From NCBI RefSeq assembly GCF_004078635.1, contig NZ_RZNB01000003.1, positions 411,866 to 475,865 of the forward strand: DNA of 64,000 bases, written 5' to 3'. Of this stretch, positions 16,629-25,660 are shown in pieces (the stretch's first letter is position 1; each line of letters starts with the position of its first letter). The notes under the pieces were generated by a model. The model searched no databases and was not told the DNA's origin. It worked only from the letters and a program-made list of their open reading frames with translations. Made by a program: the position numbers and the translations under genes. This stretch comes from Labedella phragmitis (GTDB lineage: Bacteria; Actinomycetota; Actinomycetes; Actinomycetales; Microbacteriaceae).

Positions 16629-18719
16629 ATGACGACTCACGCCCCCACCCGACCGACCGACACGACGGCCGAGGCGTCGACCGACGACGGCCCCGCAGCG
16701 GAGATCGCCCCGATTCGTTCCGGGTGGATCCCCGGAACGAACCGGATCGCTTTCGGTGGTGACTACAACCCGGAGCAGTGGGACCGGTCCGTCTGGCTCG
16801 AGGACATCGCCCTCATGAAGGACGCCGGCGTCTCGCTCGTGAGCATCGGGATCTTCTCGTGGGCACTCCTCGAGCCGCGCGAGGGCGAGTACGACTTCTC
16901 GTTCCTCGACGAGGTCATGGACCTCCTGCACGAGGCGGGCGTCGCCGTCGACCTCGGCACGCCGACCGCCGCTCCCCCAGCCTGGTTCTGGAAGGCGCAC
17001 CCCGAGGCACGCCCCGTGACCCGCGACGGGCTCACGCTCTGGCACGGCTCCCGCGGCATGGCGAGCCCGAGTTCGAGCGCCTATCGCGCTGCCGTCACCC
17101 GGATCGCCGACGCCCTCGCTGCCCGCTACGCCGATCACCCAGCCCTCGTGCTCTGGCACGTCCACAACGAGTACGGCGCTCCCGTGAGCGAGTGCTACTC
17201 CGACGCGTCCTCCGCTGCCTTCCGTCGCTGGTTGCGGTCCCGCTACGGCACCCTCGACGCGCTCAACACCGCGTGGGGCACCGCCTTCTGGGGGCAGCGC
17301 TACGGCGAGTGGGACGAGATCGACGCCCCCCGGACGTCGGCGAGCGTCGTGAATCCGGCGCACCGCCTCGACTTCGCCCGGTACACCTCGAACGCCCTGC
17401 TCGAGTGCTTCGTCGCCGAGCGAGACGCGATCAAACGGCACACGCCGCACCTTCCCGTCACGACGAACTTCATGTCGAGCAACTGCCCGTCGATCGACTA
17501 CTGGAAGTGGAGCCGCGAGGTCGACATCGTGGCCAACGACTACTACCTCGTGGCGGAACGCGCCGACAACCACGTCCTCCTCGCCCTCGACGCCGATCTG
17601 ACGCGATCCTTCGCCGGTGGCCGCCCGTGGATCCTCATGGAGCACTCGACGGGCGCCGTCAACTGGCAGCCCCGCAACATCGCCAAGCGCCCGGGCGAAC
17701 TCGCGCGCAACTCGCTCGTGAGTGTCGCCCGCGGCGCCGACGCGGTGCTCTTCTTCCAGTTCAGGGCGTCGCGATCGGGTGCGGAGAAGTTCCACTCCGC
17801 AATGCTCCCGCACGGCGGGAGGACGACCCGGATCTGGCGCGAAGTCGAGGCTCTCGGTACGACGCTCGGGGGACTCGCCGACATCATGGGTGGGACGGTG
17901 CCCGCTCGCGTCGCGATCCTCTGGGACGTCGAGTCCTTCTGGGCGCAGGATCTCGAGTGGCGTCCATCGGTCGACCTCGATCACCGCGAGCGTGTCGTCG
18001 CTTTCTACACGGAACTGTGGCGCCGCGACGTCCCCGTCGACTTCGCCCACCCGCACGCCGACCTCTCGGACTATGACGTCGTGCTCGCGCCGGCGTCCTA
18101 TCTCCTCGACGATGTGTCCGCCGCGAACCTCCGCGGAGTCGTCGAGGGGGGCGGCCGACTCGTCGCATCGTACTTCTCGGGGATCGTCGATGAGTACGAC
18201 GCCGTACCCGACGGCCCGTACCCCGGCGGCCTGCGCGAGGTCCTCGGACTGCGCATCGACGAGTTCCTCCCCCTGCACGCCGAGGAGCGGCCGGCGCTCG
18301 ACGACGGCTCCGTCGGATCCGTGTGGGCCGACGACGTCGTGCTCGAGGGTGCCGAAGCGATCGCGACGTTCCGAGACGGGCCCGCCGCCGGCCGCGCCGG
18401 CGTCACGCGCAACACCTACGGCGCCGGCTCGGCCTGGTACGTCTCGACGGCGCTCGACGCCGACGCCCTCGGCGCTGTCCTCGAGCGGGTGCTGGCCGAG
18501 GCCGGCGTCCCCTCGAGGCCCGCGCACGACGTGGCCGGAGTCGAACGCGTCGAACGTCGAACCGACGACGAGGTCTTCGTGTTCCTCGCCAACCACGGCG
18601 ACGCCGACGTCGCGGTCGACGACGTCACGGGCGTCGACGCGGTCACCGGTGAGGCAGTCTCGGGCGTCGTCGTCCCGGGGGCCGGCGTCCGCGTCGTGCG
18701 CTCCCCGATCGCGTCGTAA
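16629..18719 (+). CDS. GH42 beta-galactosidase
   Basis: The 696-residue cytoplasmic enzyme has the GH42 layout: TIM barrel from FGGDYNPEQW (residue about 42), with general acid E181 in LWHVHNEYGAP and nucleophile E338 in WILMEHSTGAVNW, then a trimerisation domain and a C-terminal beta domain. It removes terminal beta-galactose, here most likely from beta-1,4-galactobiose and longer galacto-oligosaccharides. No signal peptide is present, consistent with import before cleavage. The ribosome-binding site AGGAGAACG is clear. It is divergent from the transport operon and followed by the galactanase gene, like the gal loci of bifidobacteria. Confidence 0.95.
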   Translation: MTTHAPTRPTDTTAEASTDDGPAAEIAPIRSGWIPGTNRIAFGGDYNPEQWDRSVWLEDIALMKDAGVSLVSIGIFSWALLEPREGEYDFSFLDEVMDLLHEAGVAVDLGTPTAAPPAWFWKAHPEARPVTRDGLTLWHGSRGMASPSSSAYRAAVTRIADALAARYADHPALVLWHVHNEYGAPVSECYSDASSAAFRRWLRSRYGTLDALNTAWGTAFWGQRYGEWDEIDAPRTSASVVNPAHRLDFARYTSNALLECFVAERDAIKRHTPHLPVTTNFMSSNCPSIDYWKWSREVDIVANDYYLVAERADNHVLLALDADLTRSFAGGRPWILMEHSTGAVNWQPRNIAKRPGELARNSLVSVARGADAVLFFQFRASRSGAEKFHSAMLPHGGRTTRIWREVEALGTTLGGLADIMGGTVPARVAILWDVESFWAQDLEWRPSVDLDHRERVVAFYTELWRRDVPVDFAHPHADLSDYDVVLAPASYLLDDVSAANLRGVVEGGGRLVASYFSGIVDEYDAVPDGPYPGGLREVLGLRIDEFLPLHAEERPALDDGSVGSVWADDVVLEGAEAIATFRDGPAAGRAGVTRNTYGAGSAWYVSTALDADALGAVLERVLAEAGVPSRPAHDVAGVERVERRTDDEVFVFLANHGDADVAVDDVTGVDAVTGEAVSGVVVPGAGVRVVRSPIAS

Positions 18720-18730
18720 CGCTGCGCACC

Positions 18731-18800
18731 CCTCACCACCCGGCAGCACCCGGCAGCACCCCGCAGCACCCCGCACCACCGTTCACCACCCCGCACCACC
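18731..18800 (+). repeat. Seven degenerate 10-bp tandem repeats
   Basis: Decamers of the type CNGCANCACC (CGGCAGCACC twice, CCGCAGCACC, CCGCACCACC twice, and two diverged units) fill most of the 106-nt gap between the GH42 and GH53 genes. They are untranslated in the gene frame and lie before a strong AAGGAGG site. Confidence 0.8.
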
Positions 18801-18825
18801 GCTCATCGTCAAGGAGGACGAGGAC

Positions 18826-21249
18826 ATGACCGCACCCATCCATCGCACGCCGCCGCAGCCGAAGACGGCGGGCGTGAGAAACATGGCGCTCGCCCTCGCG
18901 GCGGCATCGCTCATCGCGATCACCCCAATGACCATCACTCCGGCCTCTGCAGCGGACGGCGGGCTCGTGAACGCCGACTTCGAGGACGGTCTCGACGGCT
19001 GGTCCGTCTCCGGGGCCGAGGGGGGCGCGAAGACCGAGAGCGGCGGAACGTCGGGAACACGCCTTACCCACTGGCTCGAGGCCGACGGGGCCGTGGCGAC
19101 GACGCAGACCGTCACCGGTCTCTCGGACGGCTGGTGGACGTTCGCGGTCGACGCGGTCTCGGGCGGAGGTCTCGCCGCGAGCGCCCTCACGACGACCGGC
19201 TGCGGACTGGACGGCGAGACGACGGTCCCGTCTACGGAGGCGGATGGCGCGTGGCTGCGACTCGAGGTCTCCGCCTACGTCTCCGGCGGGTCGTGCACGG
19301 TCGGGCTGCGGACGACGGGATCGGCCGGATCCTGGGCGAGCATCGACGGCGCGTCGTTCACGGCGGGCCGCAGCGAGCGCGTCGTGCGCGGCGCCGACCT
19401 CTCCGGCGTGGCGAAGAACGAGGATCTCGGGGGGAGCTACGCGGACGCCATCGGAGCGCCCGTCGATCCGATCGACGCCCTCGCGGAGTCGGGGGCGAAC
19501 GTCGGCCGGTTGAAGGTGTGGGTGGATCCCGCCGACGGATACAACGACGTGGACGACGTCGTGGCATCGGCCCGGCGCATCGTGGACGCCGGGATGGAAT
19601 TGCTCGTCGACTTCCACTACTCCGACCGGTGGACCGACCCGGGAGCGCAGGGGATGCCCGCCGCGTGGTTGGGTCTCGACGCCGCCGCCGTCACCGAGCG
19701 CGTCACGGCGCACACGACCGAAGTGCTACTCGCTCTCGAAGCGGACGGCATGACGGCGGACTACGTCCAGGTAGGCAACGAGATCAACCCGGGCATGCTG
19801 TGGCCGCTCGGCCAGACGTGGGACGTCGATCCGACGGACGACGTGTCGGGCGCCCAATGGGATGCGCTCGCCGGTTTCCTGACCGCCGGCGCGGAGGCCG
19901 TGAAGGCTGTCGACACCGACACGCGCGTGATCCTCCACCTCACGAACATCAACAACGGCATCGGCGGGCTCACGTGGTGGTTCGACGAGGTCGTGGCGCG
20001 CGCCGTGCCGTTCGACCTCATCGGCCTGTCGTACTACGGCTACTGGCACGGGTCGCTCGCCGACCTGCAGAATGCCGTCTCGACGCTATCGGACCGCTAC
20101 GACCGCGACGTGCTCGTCGTCGAGACCGCCTACCCGTGGACGCTCGAGGATCACCCGGAGCTCGCGTGGGAGGACGTCATCGATCTCCCCTCCGAGCTCG
20201 TAGCGGGGTACCCGGCCACAGCCGAGGGCCAGTCCGCCGCCTTCCGCGCCGTCCAGGACGTCGTCGCCTCCGCTCCCGGAGGACGAGGCCTCGGCGCCGT
20301 GTACTGGGAGCCGGCGTGGACAGCCGTCGAGGGCGCCGGGTGGGACCCCGAGGACCCCGCGTCGGGCAACGCGTGGGAGAACCAGGCGGTGTTCGACCAC
20401 GAGGGACGCTTGCTACCCGCGGCCGCGCAATTCGGCGAGACCACCTATACCCTGTCCGCCGACCCGACCGTGGCACTCGCCGGCGACGCGGGCGTGGCCG
20501 GCTGGTTCCGCGGCGACGTCTCCGTCTCCGCCACGGTCGACCTCACGGGGCTCACTGTCGACGCGCCCCTCGACCTCCGGATCGACGACGCCGACTGGAC
20601 ACGGACGACCGAGGCGCTCATCGAGGCCGAGGGCGAACACAGCGTCGAGGCACGCGTCGCTCCCCCGGCACTCGTGGCGGTGAGCGGGACGGTCGCCGTC
20701 GCGGACGCGCCGCTCGCGCTGGCACCGTCGCTCCTCGAGGCGGCGCCGGACGCGGACGCCCGGCTCGCGATCGCCGAAGTCGACACGGCCACAACCTTCG
20801 GGATCGACCGCACCGCCCCCGTGATCGCGGCGACCCTCGACGCGGGAACGGTGACGATCGACGCCGGCGATGCGCTCTCCGGTCTCCTGTCCCTCGACGT
20901 GGCGGTGGGCGGGGCCGCCGCCGAGCCGTACACGGGTCCGGTCGACGTCCGGGGACTCGCGGCGGCGGGCGGCGGCGAGGTCGGCGCGACCGCGACCGAC
21001 CGTGCGGGCAACACGACGCGCGCCGTCGTAATCGTGCCTACCGCCGACGCGGCGTCCGGCCCCACCCCTCCTGCACGGCCGAACGGCCCCGGCGCCGGGG
21101 CCGACGCTCCGGCACCGGGCGACCTCGCCGCCACCGGGGTGGGCGGGACGTCGGGTCTCGCCGCCACCGCGGCGGCGCTCGTCGCCCTCGGTCTCGCCCT
21201 CGCGGTCCTGGCCGGCCGCTCTCGTCAGCACGGGCGCCGACACCCCTGA
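18826..21249 (+). CDS. Surface-anchored arabinogalactan endo-beta-1,4-galactanase (GH53)
   Basis: The 807-residue protein has a signal peptide (about residues 1-45, cleaved near SAADGG), a carbohydrate-binding-type beta-sandwich (about 45-180), and a GH53 TIM barrel (about 185-530: RGADLSGVAKNEDLGGSY, the acid/base Glu in YVQVGNEINPGMLW, the nucleophile Glu in VLVVETAYPW). Ig-like regions follow. It ends DLAATGVGG, a membrane helix and RSRQHGRRHP, which is a class E sortase-type LAXTG signal. It cuts galactan outside the cell into oligosaccharides for the adjacent importer and GH42 enzyme. The AAGGAGG site is strong. Confidence 0.94.
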   Translation: MTAPIHRTPPQPKTAGVRNMALALAAASLIAITPMTITPASAADGGLVNADFEDGLDGWSVSGAEGGAKTESGGTSGTRLTHWLEADGAVATTQTVTGLSDGWWTFAVDAVSGGGLAASALTTTGCGLDGETTVPSTEADGAWLRLEVSAYVSGGSCTVGLRTTGSAGSWASIDGASFTAGRSERVVRGADLSGVAKNEDLGGSYADAIGAPVDPIDALAESGANVGRLKVWVDPADGYNDVDDVVASARRIVDAGMELLVDFHYSDRWTDPGAQGMPAAWLGLDAAAVTERVTAHTTEVLLALEADGMTADYVQVGNEINPGMLWPLGQTWDVDPTDDVSGAQWDALAGFLTAGAEAVKAVDTDTRVILHLTNINNGIGGLTWWFDEVVARAVPFDLIGLSYYGYWHGSLADLQNAVSTLSDRYDRDVLVVETAYPWTLEDHPELAWEDVIDLPSELVAGYPATAEGQSAAFRAVQDVVASAPGGRGLGAVYWEPAWTAVEGAGWDPEDPASGNAWENQAVFDHEGRLLPAAAQFGETTYTLSADPTVALAGDAGVAGWFRGDVSVSATVDLTGLTVDAPLDLRIDDADWTRTTEALIEAEGEHSVEARVAPPALVAVSGTVAVADAPLALAPSLLEAAPDADARLAIAEVDTATTFGIDRTAPVIAATLDAGTVTIDAGDALSGLLSLDVAVGGAAAEPYTGPVDVRGLAAAGGGEVGATATDRAGNTTRAVVIVPTADAASGPTPPARPNGPGAGADAPAPGDLAATGVGGTSGLAATAAALVALGLALAVLAGRSRQHGRRHP

Positions 21250-21321
21250 CGCACGTCGATCGATCACCCCGCGGCGTCCGTGGTGCGGATCCCCGGGCCG
21301 GATCACGGCGCGTCGTCGGTG

Positions 21322-21425
21322 TCAGGCCGCGGCGCCCGTGATGTTGAGAAGCAACATGACGCCGAAGCGGTCCGTGCACTCGGTTCCGCACGACGCGAGC
21401 TTCTCCCAGGGGCCGCACTGCTGGC
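21322..21425 (-). pseudogene. C-terminal remnant of a VOC/PhnB-like gene
   Basis: The reverse strand, ending in TGA at 21322, reads QQCGPWEKLASCGTECTDRF then GVMLLLNITGAAA. PhnB-like VOC proteins end in ..WG..FG.LTDRFGV.W.VN..., so this is a diverged tail of that family. No upstream part of the gene is present, and the DUF7882 gene comes to its stop just before it. Compare the intact family member at 52176-52631. Confidence 0.55.
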
Positions 21426-21453
21426 GAGGCGTCGACCGCGCGGCCGGGCAGCA

Positions 21454-21777
21454 TCACTCGGAGGCCGGTGACCCCTCGACGGGTTCGCGCTGGACGTCGA
21501 GATCGAGCCCCCGAGTGGAGTGAGTCGCAGTGACCATCGATTCGAGCCACGCGTGGTTGAGGGCGGCGGTCCGCGATCCGGAGAAGCGGAAGCTCACGAT
21601 GGCGGCCGGACTGATCCACACGGAGACCCGGCCGTACGCCTCCTCGTAGGACGGCGAGGTCCAGGAGAGGAGGAAGCTCTCGCGACGCCGCATCTTTTGA
21701 GCGAGGACGACCTGCACGTGCGCGAGGAACCGGTCCTCGAAGTCGTAGGTCTGTCCGTCGACGTTCATGGAACCCAT
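21454..21777 (-). CDS. DUF7882-type small protein
   Basis: The 107-residue product (MGSMNVDGQTYDFEDRFLAH...) follows the pattern of a small family frequent in Microbacteriaceae: a beta hairpin ending in the FEDR..LAH motif, KMRRRESFLLSW, then WISPAAIVSFRF and LNHAWLESM. Members are often mis-named after ATP-dependent DNA ligase because they occur fused to or near it. Function is unknown. ATGs at 21777 and 21786 are both possible; I used the first that matches family N termini. Confidence 0.75.
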   Translation of the reverse strand: MGSMNVDGQTYDFEDRFLAHVQVVLAQKMRRRESFLLSWTSPSYEEAYGRVSVWISPAAIVSFRFSGSRTAALNHAWLESMVTATHSTRGLDLDVQREPVEGSPASE

Positions 21778-22143
21778 GCGATCCATGATGCACCCGCGAC
21801 TCGGAGCGGGATGGGGCGGTTGCACGATCGCTCGTCATCCAGGAGTGCGAGGATCGACCAGTCCGACCCGGCCGCCGGGGCACGACCGCCGACTGCGGAC
21901 ACCACAGCACCCCCAGTTCGGGACGATCGCTCGCGGGCGGAGGACGCCGCTGGACAGGGGGACGGCGGAATACCGCCTGCCTGCACGGAGCGACGAGCGG
22001 CACCAGAGCGCCGGGCACACTGCCAGGAACCACTCGCGCTCTTGCGGAGGACCACCCCCGGGTGTAGTCAGAGGTCAACGGGGAACACACAGGCGCTCGG
22101 GTGCGTCCATTCTGGTGCCTCCTCTTCTCAGTCAGGTGCCACC
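21778..22143. other. Divergent upstream region of the DUF7882 and ice-binding genes
   Basis: About 365 nt without a recognisable gene. It must hold two divergent promoters. The ice-binding gene has only a weak CAGGTG element before its ATG. No terminator-like hairpin or operator stood out. Confidence 0.45.
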
Positions 22144-23301
22144 ATGGCCCGCTCCATCCGTCCCCCCGCTCTCCGCCGCTCGACGGCCACTCTCGGTCTC
22201 GGTCTCGGCGTCGGTCTCGTGACCGTCCTCGCGCTGTCCTTCGGCTCCGCAGCCAGCGCCGATGTCGTCATCGACGGCCCCGTCGATCTCGGCTCCGCCG
22301 GTACGTACGGTGTACTCGCCGACGAGACGGTGACGAACACCGGACCGACTGTCGTCAACGGCGACGTCGGTCTCAGCCCGGGCACCTCGGTGACGGGCTT
22401 CACGGAAGGCCCGGGCACCATCGTCGGTGGCGAGCTCCACATCAACGATGAGCCGGCGGCTCTGGCGCAAGGGGACGCGAACACGGCGTACAACGTCGCG
22501 GCGTCGCTCACTCCGCTGGAGAGCGGAGTCACTCAGCTCAACGGTCGGTCGCTGTCACCGGGCGTCTATTCCGGTGGCGCGATCGATCTCGCGGACACGG
22601 GCGCGCTCGCCTTCGCGGGCTCGGCCGAATCCGTGTGGGTCATCCAGGCGGCGAGCTCGCTGACGATCGGTTCCGCGACGATCATGACCTTCTCCGGCGG
22701 TGCGAGCGCGTGCAACGTGTTCTGGCAGGTCGGCAGCTCCGCGACGATCGGTGGCGCCGCTCAGTTCGCCGGCACGATCCTGGCCCAGCAGTCCATCTCG
22801 GCGACGACGAGTGCGACCATCACGGGTCGCCTCCTCGCGCTGGAGGGCGCTGTGACGCTCGACACCAACGTGATCACCGTGCCGGAGGCGTGCCCCACCG
22901 TCGGTACGCCGGTCGTGGTGGAGCCGACCCCCACTCCCACGCCTCCCACGCCGGGACCCTCGGAGACCCCGGGCCCGTCGGAGACACCGGCGCCGACGGA
23001 CGGCCCTTCTCCGTCGGAGAGCCCCGCTCCGACCGACAATCCGGTACCGACCCCTTCCAGCCCGACCGACTCCGATGACGGCACCGACGGTTCCGGCGGC
23101 TCCGGCGGCTCCGGCGGGTCCGGCGACGGCGACTCGGGGGCATCCGGTTCCGGTGAGACCGGCGGATCAGGGGAGCCTCTCGCCGTGACCGGTTCCGAGA
23201 CTTCGGCACCCGCTGTCCTCGGCGCTCTCACCCTGCTCGCGGGGGTCGCGCTCACGGTGGCCGCCGGCCGGCAGCGCCGGGCGACCCGCTCCACCCGCTG
23301 A
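22144..23301 (+). CDS. Secreted, sortase-anchored ice-binding protein (DUF3494)
   Basis: The 385-residue protein has a signal peptide (to about residue 40, GSAASADV), then one DUF3494 ice-binding domain (about 42-255): VDLGSAGTYGVLADETVTNT, GDVGLSPGTSVTGF, and near its end SATIGGAAQFAGTILA with TITGRLLALEGAVTLDTN. This beta-solenoid fold binds ice crystals in bacteria, algae and fungi. A Pro/Thr/Ser and Gly-Ser linker follows, then LAVTG, a membrane helix and RQRRATRSTR. It is probably wall-anchored, suggesting adhesion to ice or protection at the cell surface. It ends in a strong bidirectional terminator. Confidence 0.93.
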   Translation: MARSIRPPALRRSTATLGLGLGVGLVTVLALSFGSAASADVVIDGPVDLGSAGTYGVLADETVTNTGPTVVNGDVGLSPGTSVTGFTEGPGTIVGGELHINDEPAALAQGDANTAYNVAASLTPLESGVTQLNGRSLSPGVYSGGAIDLADTGALAFAGSAESVWVIQAASSLTIGSATIMTFSGGASACNVFWQVGSSATIGGAAQFAGTILAQQSISATTSATITGRLLALEGAVTLDTNVITVPEACPTVGTPVVVEPTPTPTPPTPGPSETPGPSETPAPTDGPSPSESPAPTDNPVPTPSSPTDSDDGTDGSGGSGGSGGSGDGDSGASGSGETGGSGEPLAVTGSETSAPAVLGALTLLAGVALTVAAGRQRRATRSTR

Positions 23302-23308
23302 TCGACCA

Positions 23309-23357
23309 CTGAACGCCCCGTCGCTCCGGTCGCACACCGGAGCGACGGGGCGTTCAG
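23309..23357. terminator. Bidirectional terminator between convergent genes
   Basis: A perfect 22-bp stem (left arm 23309-23330, right arm 23336-23357, loop CGCAC) lies between the ice-binding gene and the convergent AraC gene, overlapping the AraC stop by 4 bp. The arms contain ACGCCCCGTCGCTCCGGT and its complement. No U tract follows, as is common in actinobacterial terminators. Confidence 0.85.
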
Positions 23358-24262
23358 CGTGCCCCGGCGCCCTGCCGCAAGCCGGCGACGTCCTGCAACG
23401 GGGAAGCCCCGAAGCGGCGCCGGTACTCGCGACTGAACTGCGACGCGCTCTCGTACCCGACGGCATGGGCAGCACCCGCGACGTCGCGCGGATCGGCGAG
23501 GAGCCGGACGCGGGCCTCCTGCAAACGGAGCTGCTTCTGGAACTGGATCGGGCTCATCGCTGTGACCGCCTGGAAGCTCCGGTGGAACGCCGACGGACTC
23601 ATCATCGCGACCTCCGCGAGCTCCTCGATGCTGAGGGGTTCGGCGTAGCGGTCGCGGATCCACTGGACGGCATGGCCGACGCGGTTCACGGTGCTCTCGG
23701 CGAGACCGAGTTGCCGCACGGCCGTGCCGAGCGGACCGCGCACGAGGAGCCAGAGGATCTCCCGCTCGACGAGAGGTGCGAGCACGGCCAGATCGTCCGG
23801 CCGCTCGATGAGTCGGACCATCCGCAGCACGGCGTCGACGAGCTCGACCGACGGGTCTCCGACAGTGATCCCGGGAGCAGGCGCACCGCGGGAGAGCCGA
23901 GGCAGCCGACCGGCCGCGGGATGGAGCAGGAGCTCGGCCACGAGCGCCGGACGCAGCGTGAGCGCGAAGCCGAGCGCCGGCTCCCTGCGACTCGCTCGCG
24001 TGAAGTGCCCCGTGATGGGGAGGTCGACGGAGGCGATCATGCTCTGCTCGGCACCGTAGACGTGGACCAGTTCCCCGACCGCCAGTCGCTTCTCGCCCTG
24101 GGCCATGAGGACGAAGACCGTGCCCGTCGTCGAGAAGGCGGGAGGCCCGGTCTCCTCGACGCGGGAGATCACCGCCGCCTCTCCGATGGCGACGGGCGTC
24201 GCCGTACCGTGGCGCGCGATGAGGGTTCGGAGTTCGTCGAAGCCGCTGCTCGTGTCCGTCAT
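23354..24262 (-). CDS. AraC-family transcriptional regulator
   Basis: The 302-residue protein has an AraC_N (cupin) sensor half (FVLMAQGEKRLAVGELVHVY; SVDLPITGHFTRASR) and a C-terminal double helix-turn-helix (YAEPLSIEELAEVAMMSPSA; DVAGAAHAVGYESASQFSRE). This architecture is common for regulators beside SDR and aldo-keto reductase genes; by position it controls the divergent SDR-monooxygenase-esterase group. The ATG at 24262 matches the family; a TTG 12 nt upstream is possible. Confidence 0.92.
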   Translation of the reverse strand: MTDTSSGFDELRTLIARHGTATPVAIGEAAVISRVEETGPPAFSTTGTVFVLMAQGEKRLAVGELVHVYGAEQSMIASVDLPITGHFTRASRREPALGFALTLRPALVAELLLHPAAGRLPRLSRGAPAPGITVGDPSVELVDAVLRMVRLIERPDDLAVLAPLVEREILWLLVRGPLGTAVRQLGLAESTVNRVGHAVQWIRDRYAEPLSIEELAEVAMMSPSAFHRSFQAVTAMSPIQFQKQLRLQEARVRLLADPRDVAGAAHAVGYESASQFSREYRRRFGASPLQDVAGLRQGAGAR

Positions 24263-24420
24263 GCGGACAGTCAATCATCACCGCGCCGCTTCAGAACACG
24301 ATTCTCCTTTCCCGAGCAGGATCGTGCAATAGGGCGGTCGGATCGGGCTGGGACGCCCTCGCTGCCGCTGCTTACCTGGACATGGCGAAGACATCGCGAT
24401 TCGGACGACAGGAGAAGACG

Positions 24421-25179
24421 ATGAATGTGGCAATCGTGATCGGTGGGAGTGCGGGGATCGGGCAAGCGGCCTCGACCGAGTTGGCGCGGCGCGGATTCGG
24501 CGTGATCCTCACCTACAACCGCCACCGGGAGGGAGCGGACGAGACGATCGAGGCGATCCGGGGGCTCGGCGGGACGGCCGTCGCTCTCCCCCTCGACATC
24601 GGCGAGTCGGCGACCTTCGGGGCCTTTCGTGACGCCGTGACGACGGAACTCGCCCGGTCGTTCGGCACGACGACGATCCGGGCCCTGGTCAACAACGCCG
24701 GTTTCGGACACATGGCGCTCTTCGAGGAGACGACGGAGGAGGTCTACGACCGGCTGCACCGCGTGCTGCTCAAGGGCCCGTTCTTCCTGGCACAGACACT
24801 CCTCCCCCTGCTCGAGGACGGCGGCGCGATCGTCAACACGACGAGCAGTTCCACCACGACGAAGGGGCTCACGCCGGGCTATTCCGCGTACGGCTCGATG
24901 AAGGGAGGGCTCGTCGTGCTCACGCGGTACCTCGCGAAGGAACTGAGCCCGCGCGGCATCCGGGTCAACTCGGTCTCACCGGGCGTGACGCGCACGCGCC
25001 TCGGGGACGACGCATTCGCCCGCTTCCCGGAGCTCATCGAACCGCAAGCGCAACGCACGGCCCTCGGACGCATCGGAGAGCCGGACGACGTCGGGTCGGT
25101 CATCGCGTTCCTCGCCTCGGACGAGGCGCGCTGGGTCACGGCGCAAGACCTCGAGGTCTCGGGCGGCTACGACCTGTGA
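24421..25179 (+). CDS. Short-chain dehydrogenase/reductase
   Basis: The 252-residue protein is a classical SDR: cofactor loop GGSAGIGQ (residues 8-15), NNAG (about 85), catalytic Ser in NTTSSS, YxxxK as YGSMK, then RVNSVSPG. It reduces a carbonyl or oxidises an alcohol with NAD(P)H; the substrate is unknown. An AGGAGA site supports the ATG at 24421 rather than the upstream one at 24382. It is divergent from the AraC regulator and followed by the monooxygenase and esterase genes. Confidence 0.92.
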   Translation: MNVAIVIGGSAGIGQAASTELARRGFGVILTYNRHREGADETIEAIRGLGGTAVALPLDIGESATFGAFRDAVTTELARSFGTTTIRALVNNAGFGHMALFEETTEEVYDRLHRVLLKGPFFLAQTLLPLLEDGGAIVNTTSSSTTTKGLTPGYSAYGSMKGGLVVLTRYLAKELSPRGIRVNSVSPGVTRTRLGDDAFARFPELIEPQAQRTALGRIGEPDDVGSVIAFLASDEARWVTAQDLEVSGGYDL

Positions 25180-25279
25180 TCTCCGCACCGCTTCACGTTC
25201 CTGCCATGCGCACGCCATCTCCCACCGTCCCGCATCACCACCTCCCCGATTCCCTCATCTCTCGAAAGGACCATTCATC

Positions 25280-25660
25280 ATGACGACGCCCCCCGCTCGC
25301 ACCCCTGACCCCACTCCCACGCCCGCCACGGCACCGAAGCCCGCCACGGTCGGTTACGGTTTCTCATCCACCATGACCGCACTGCCGGGACGAGGAGATG
25401 AGCTCGTCGAGTTGCTCCTGTCCGGGCTGGAGCCGGGCAATCCCGGCTCCACCGAGTACTGCGTCGTGTACCTCGTGAGCCGGTCCACCTCCGACCCCGA
25501 CGTCGCGCACATCATCGAAGGATGGACCTCGGTCGAGGACCACCATCGGATCTTCGCTGGCGAGGCCGCGCAGGCGATCGTCGCTCGCTTCCAGGGACTG
25601 CTCGTCGGAGAAGCGACGTACACGGACCTCACGCCCGTTCGCGGGAAGGCGGCGTTCTGA
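25280..25660 (+). CDS. ABM-domain (antibiotic biosynthesis monooxygenase-like) protein
   Basis: The 126-residue product has a Pro/Thr-rich start (TPDPTPTPATAPKPATV), then a ferredoxin-like ABM domain: MTALPGRGDELVELLLSGLE ... EYCVVYLVSRSTSDP ... HIIEGWTSVEDHHRI. Such proteins act as quinol or small-molecule monooxygenases or heme-degrading relatives. GAAAGGA precedes the ATG. Its stop overlaps the esterase start (TGATG), so the two are translationally coupled. Confidence 0.82.
   Translation: MTTPPARTPDPTPTPATAPKPATVGYGFSSTMTALPGRGDELVELLLSGLEPGNPGSTEYCVVYLVSRSTSDPDVAHIIEGWTSVEDHHRIFAGEAAQAIVARFQGLLVGEATYTDLTPVRGKAAF

Noticed and set aside
16566..18779. A 737-codon reverse frame opposite the beta-galactosidase
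   Set aside because: The GH42 gene on the plus strand has all catalytic motifs and a ribosome-binding site; the reverse frame is a shadow.
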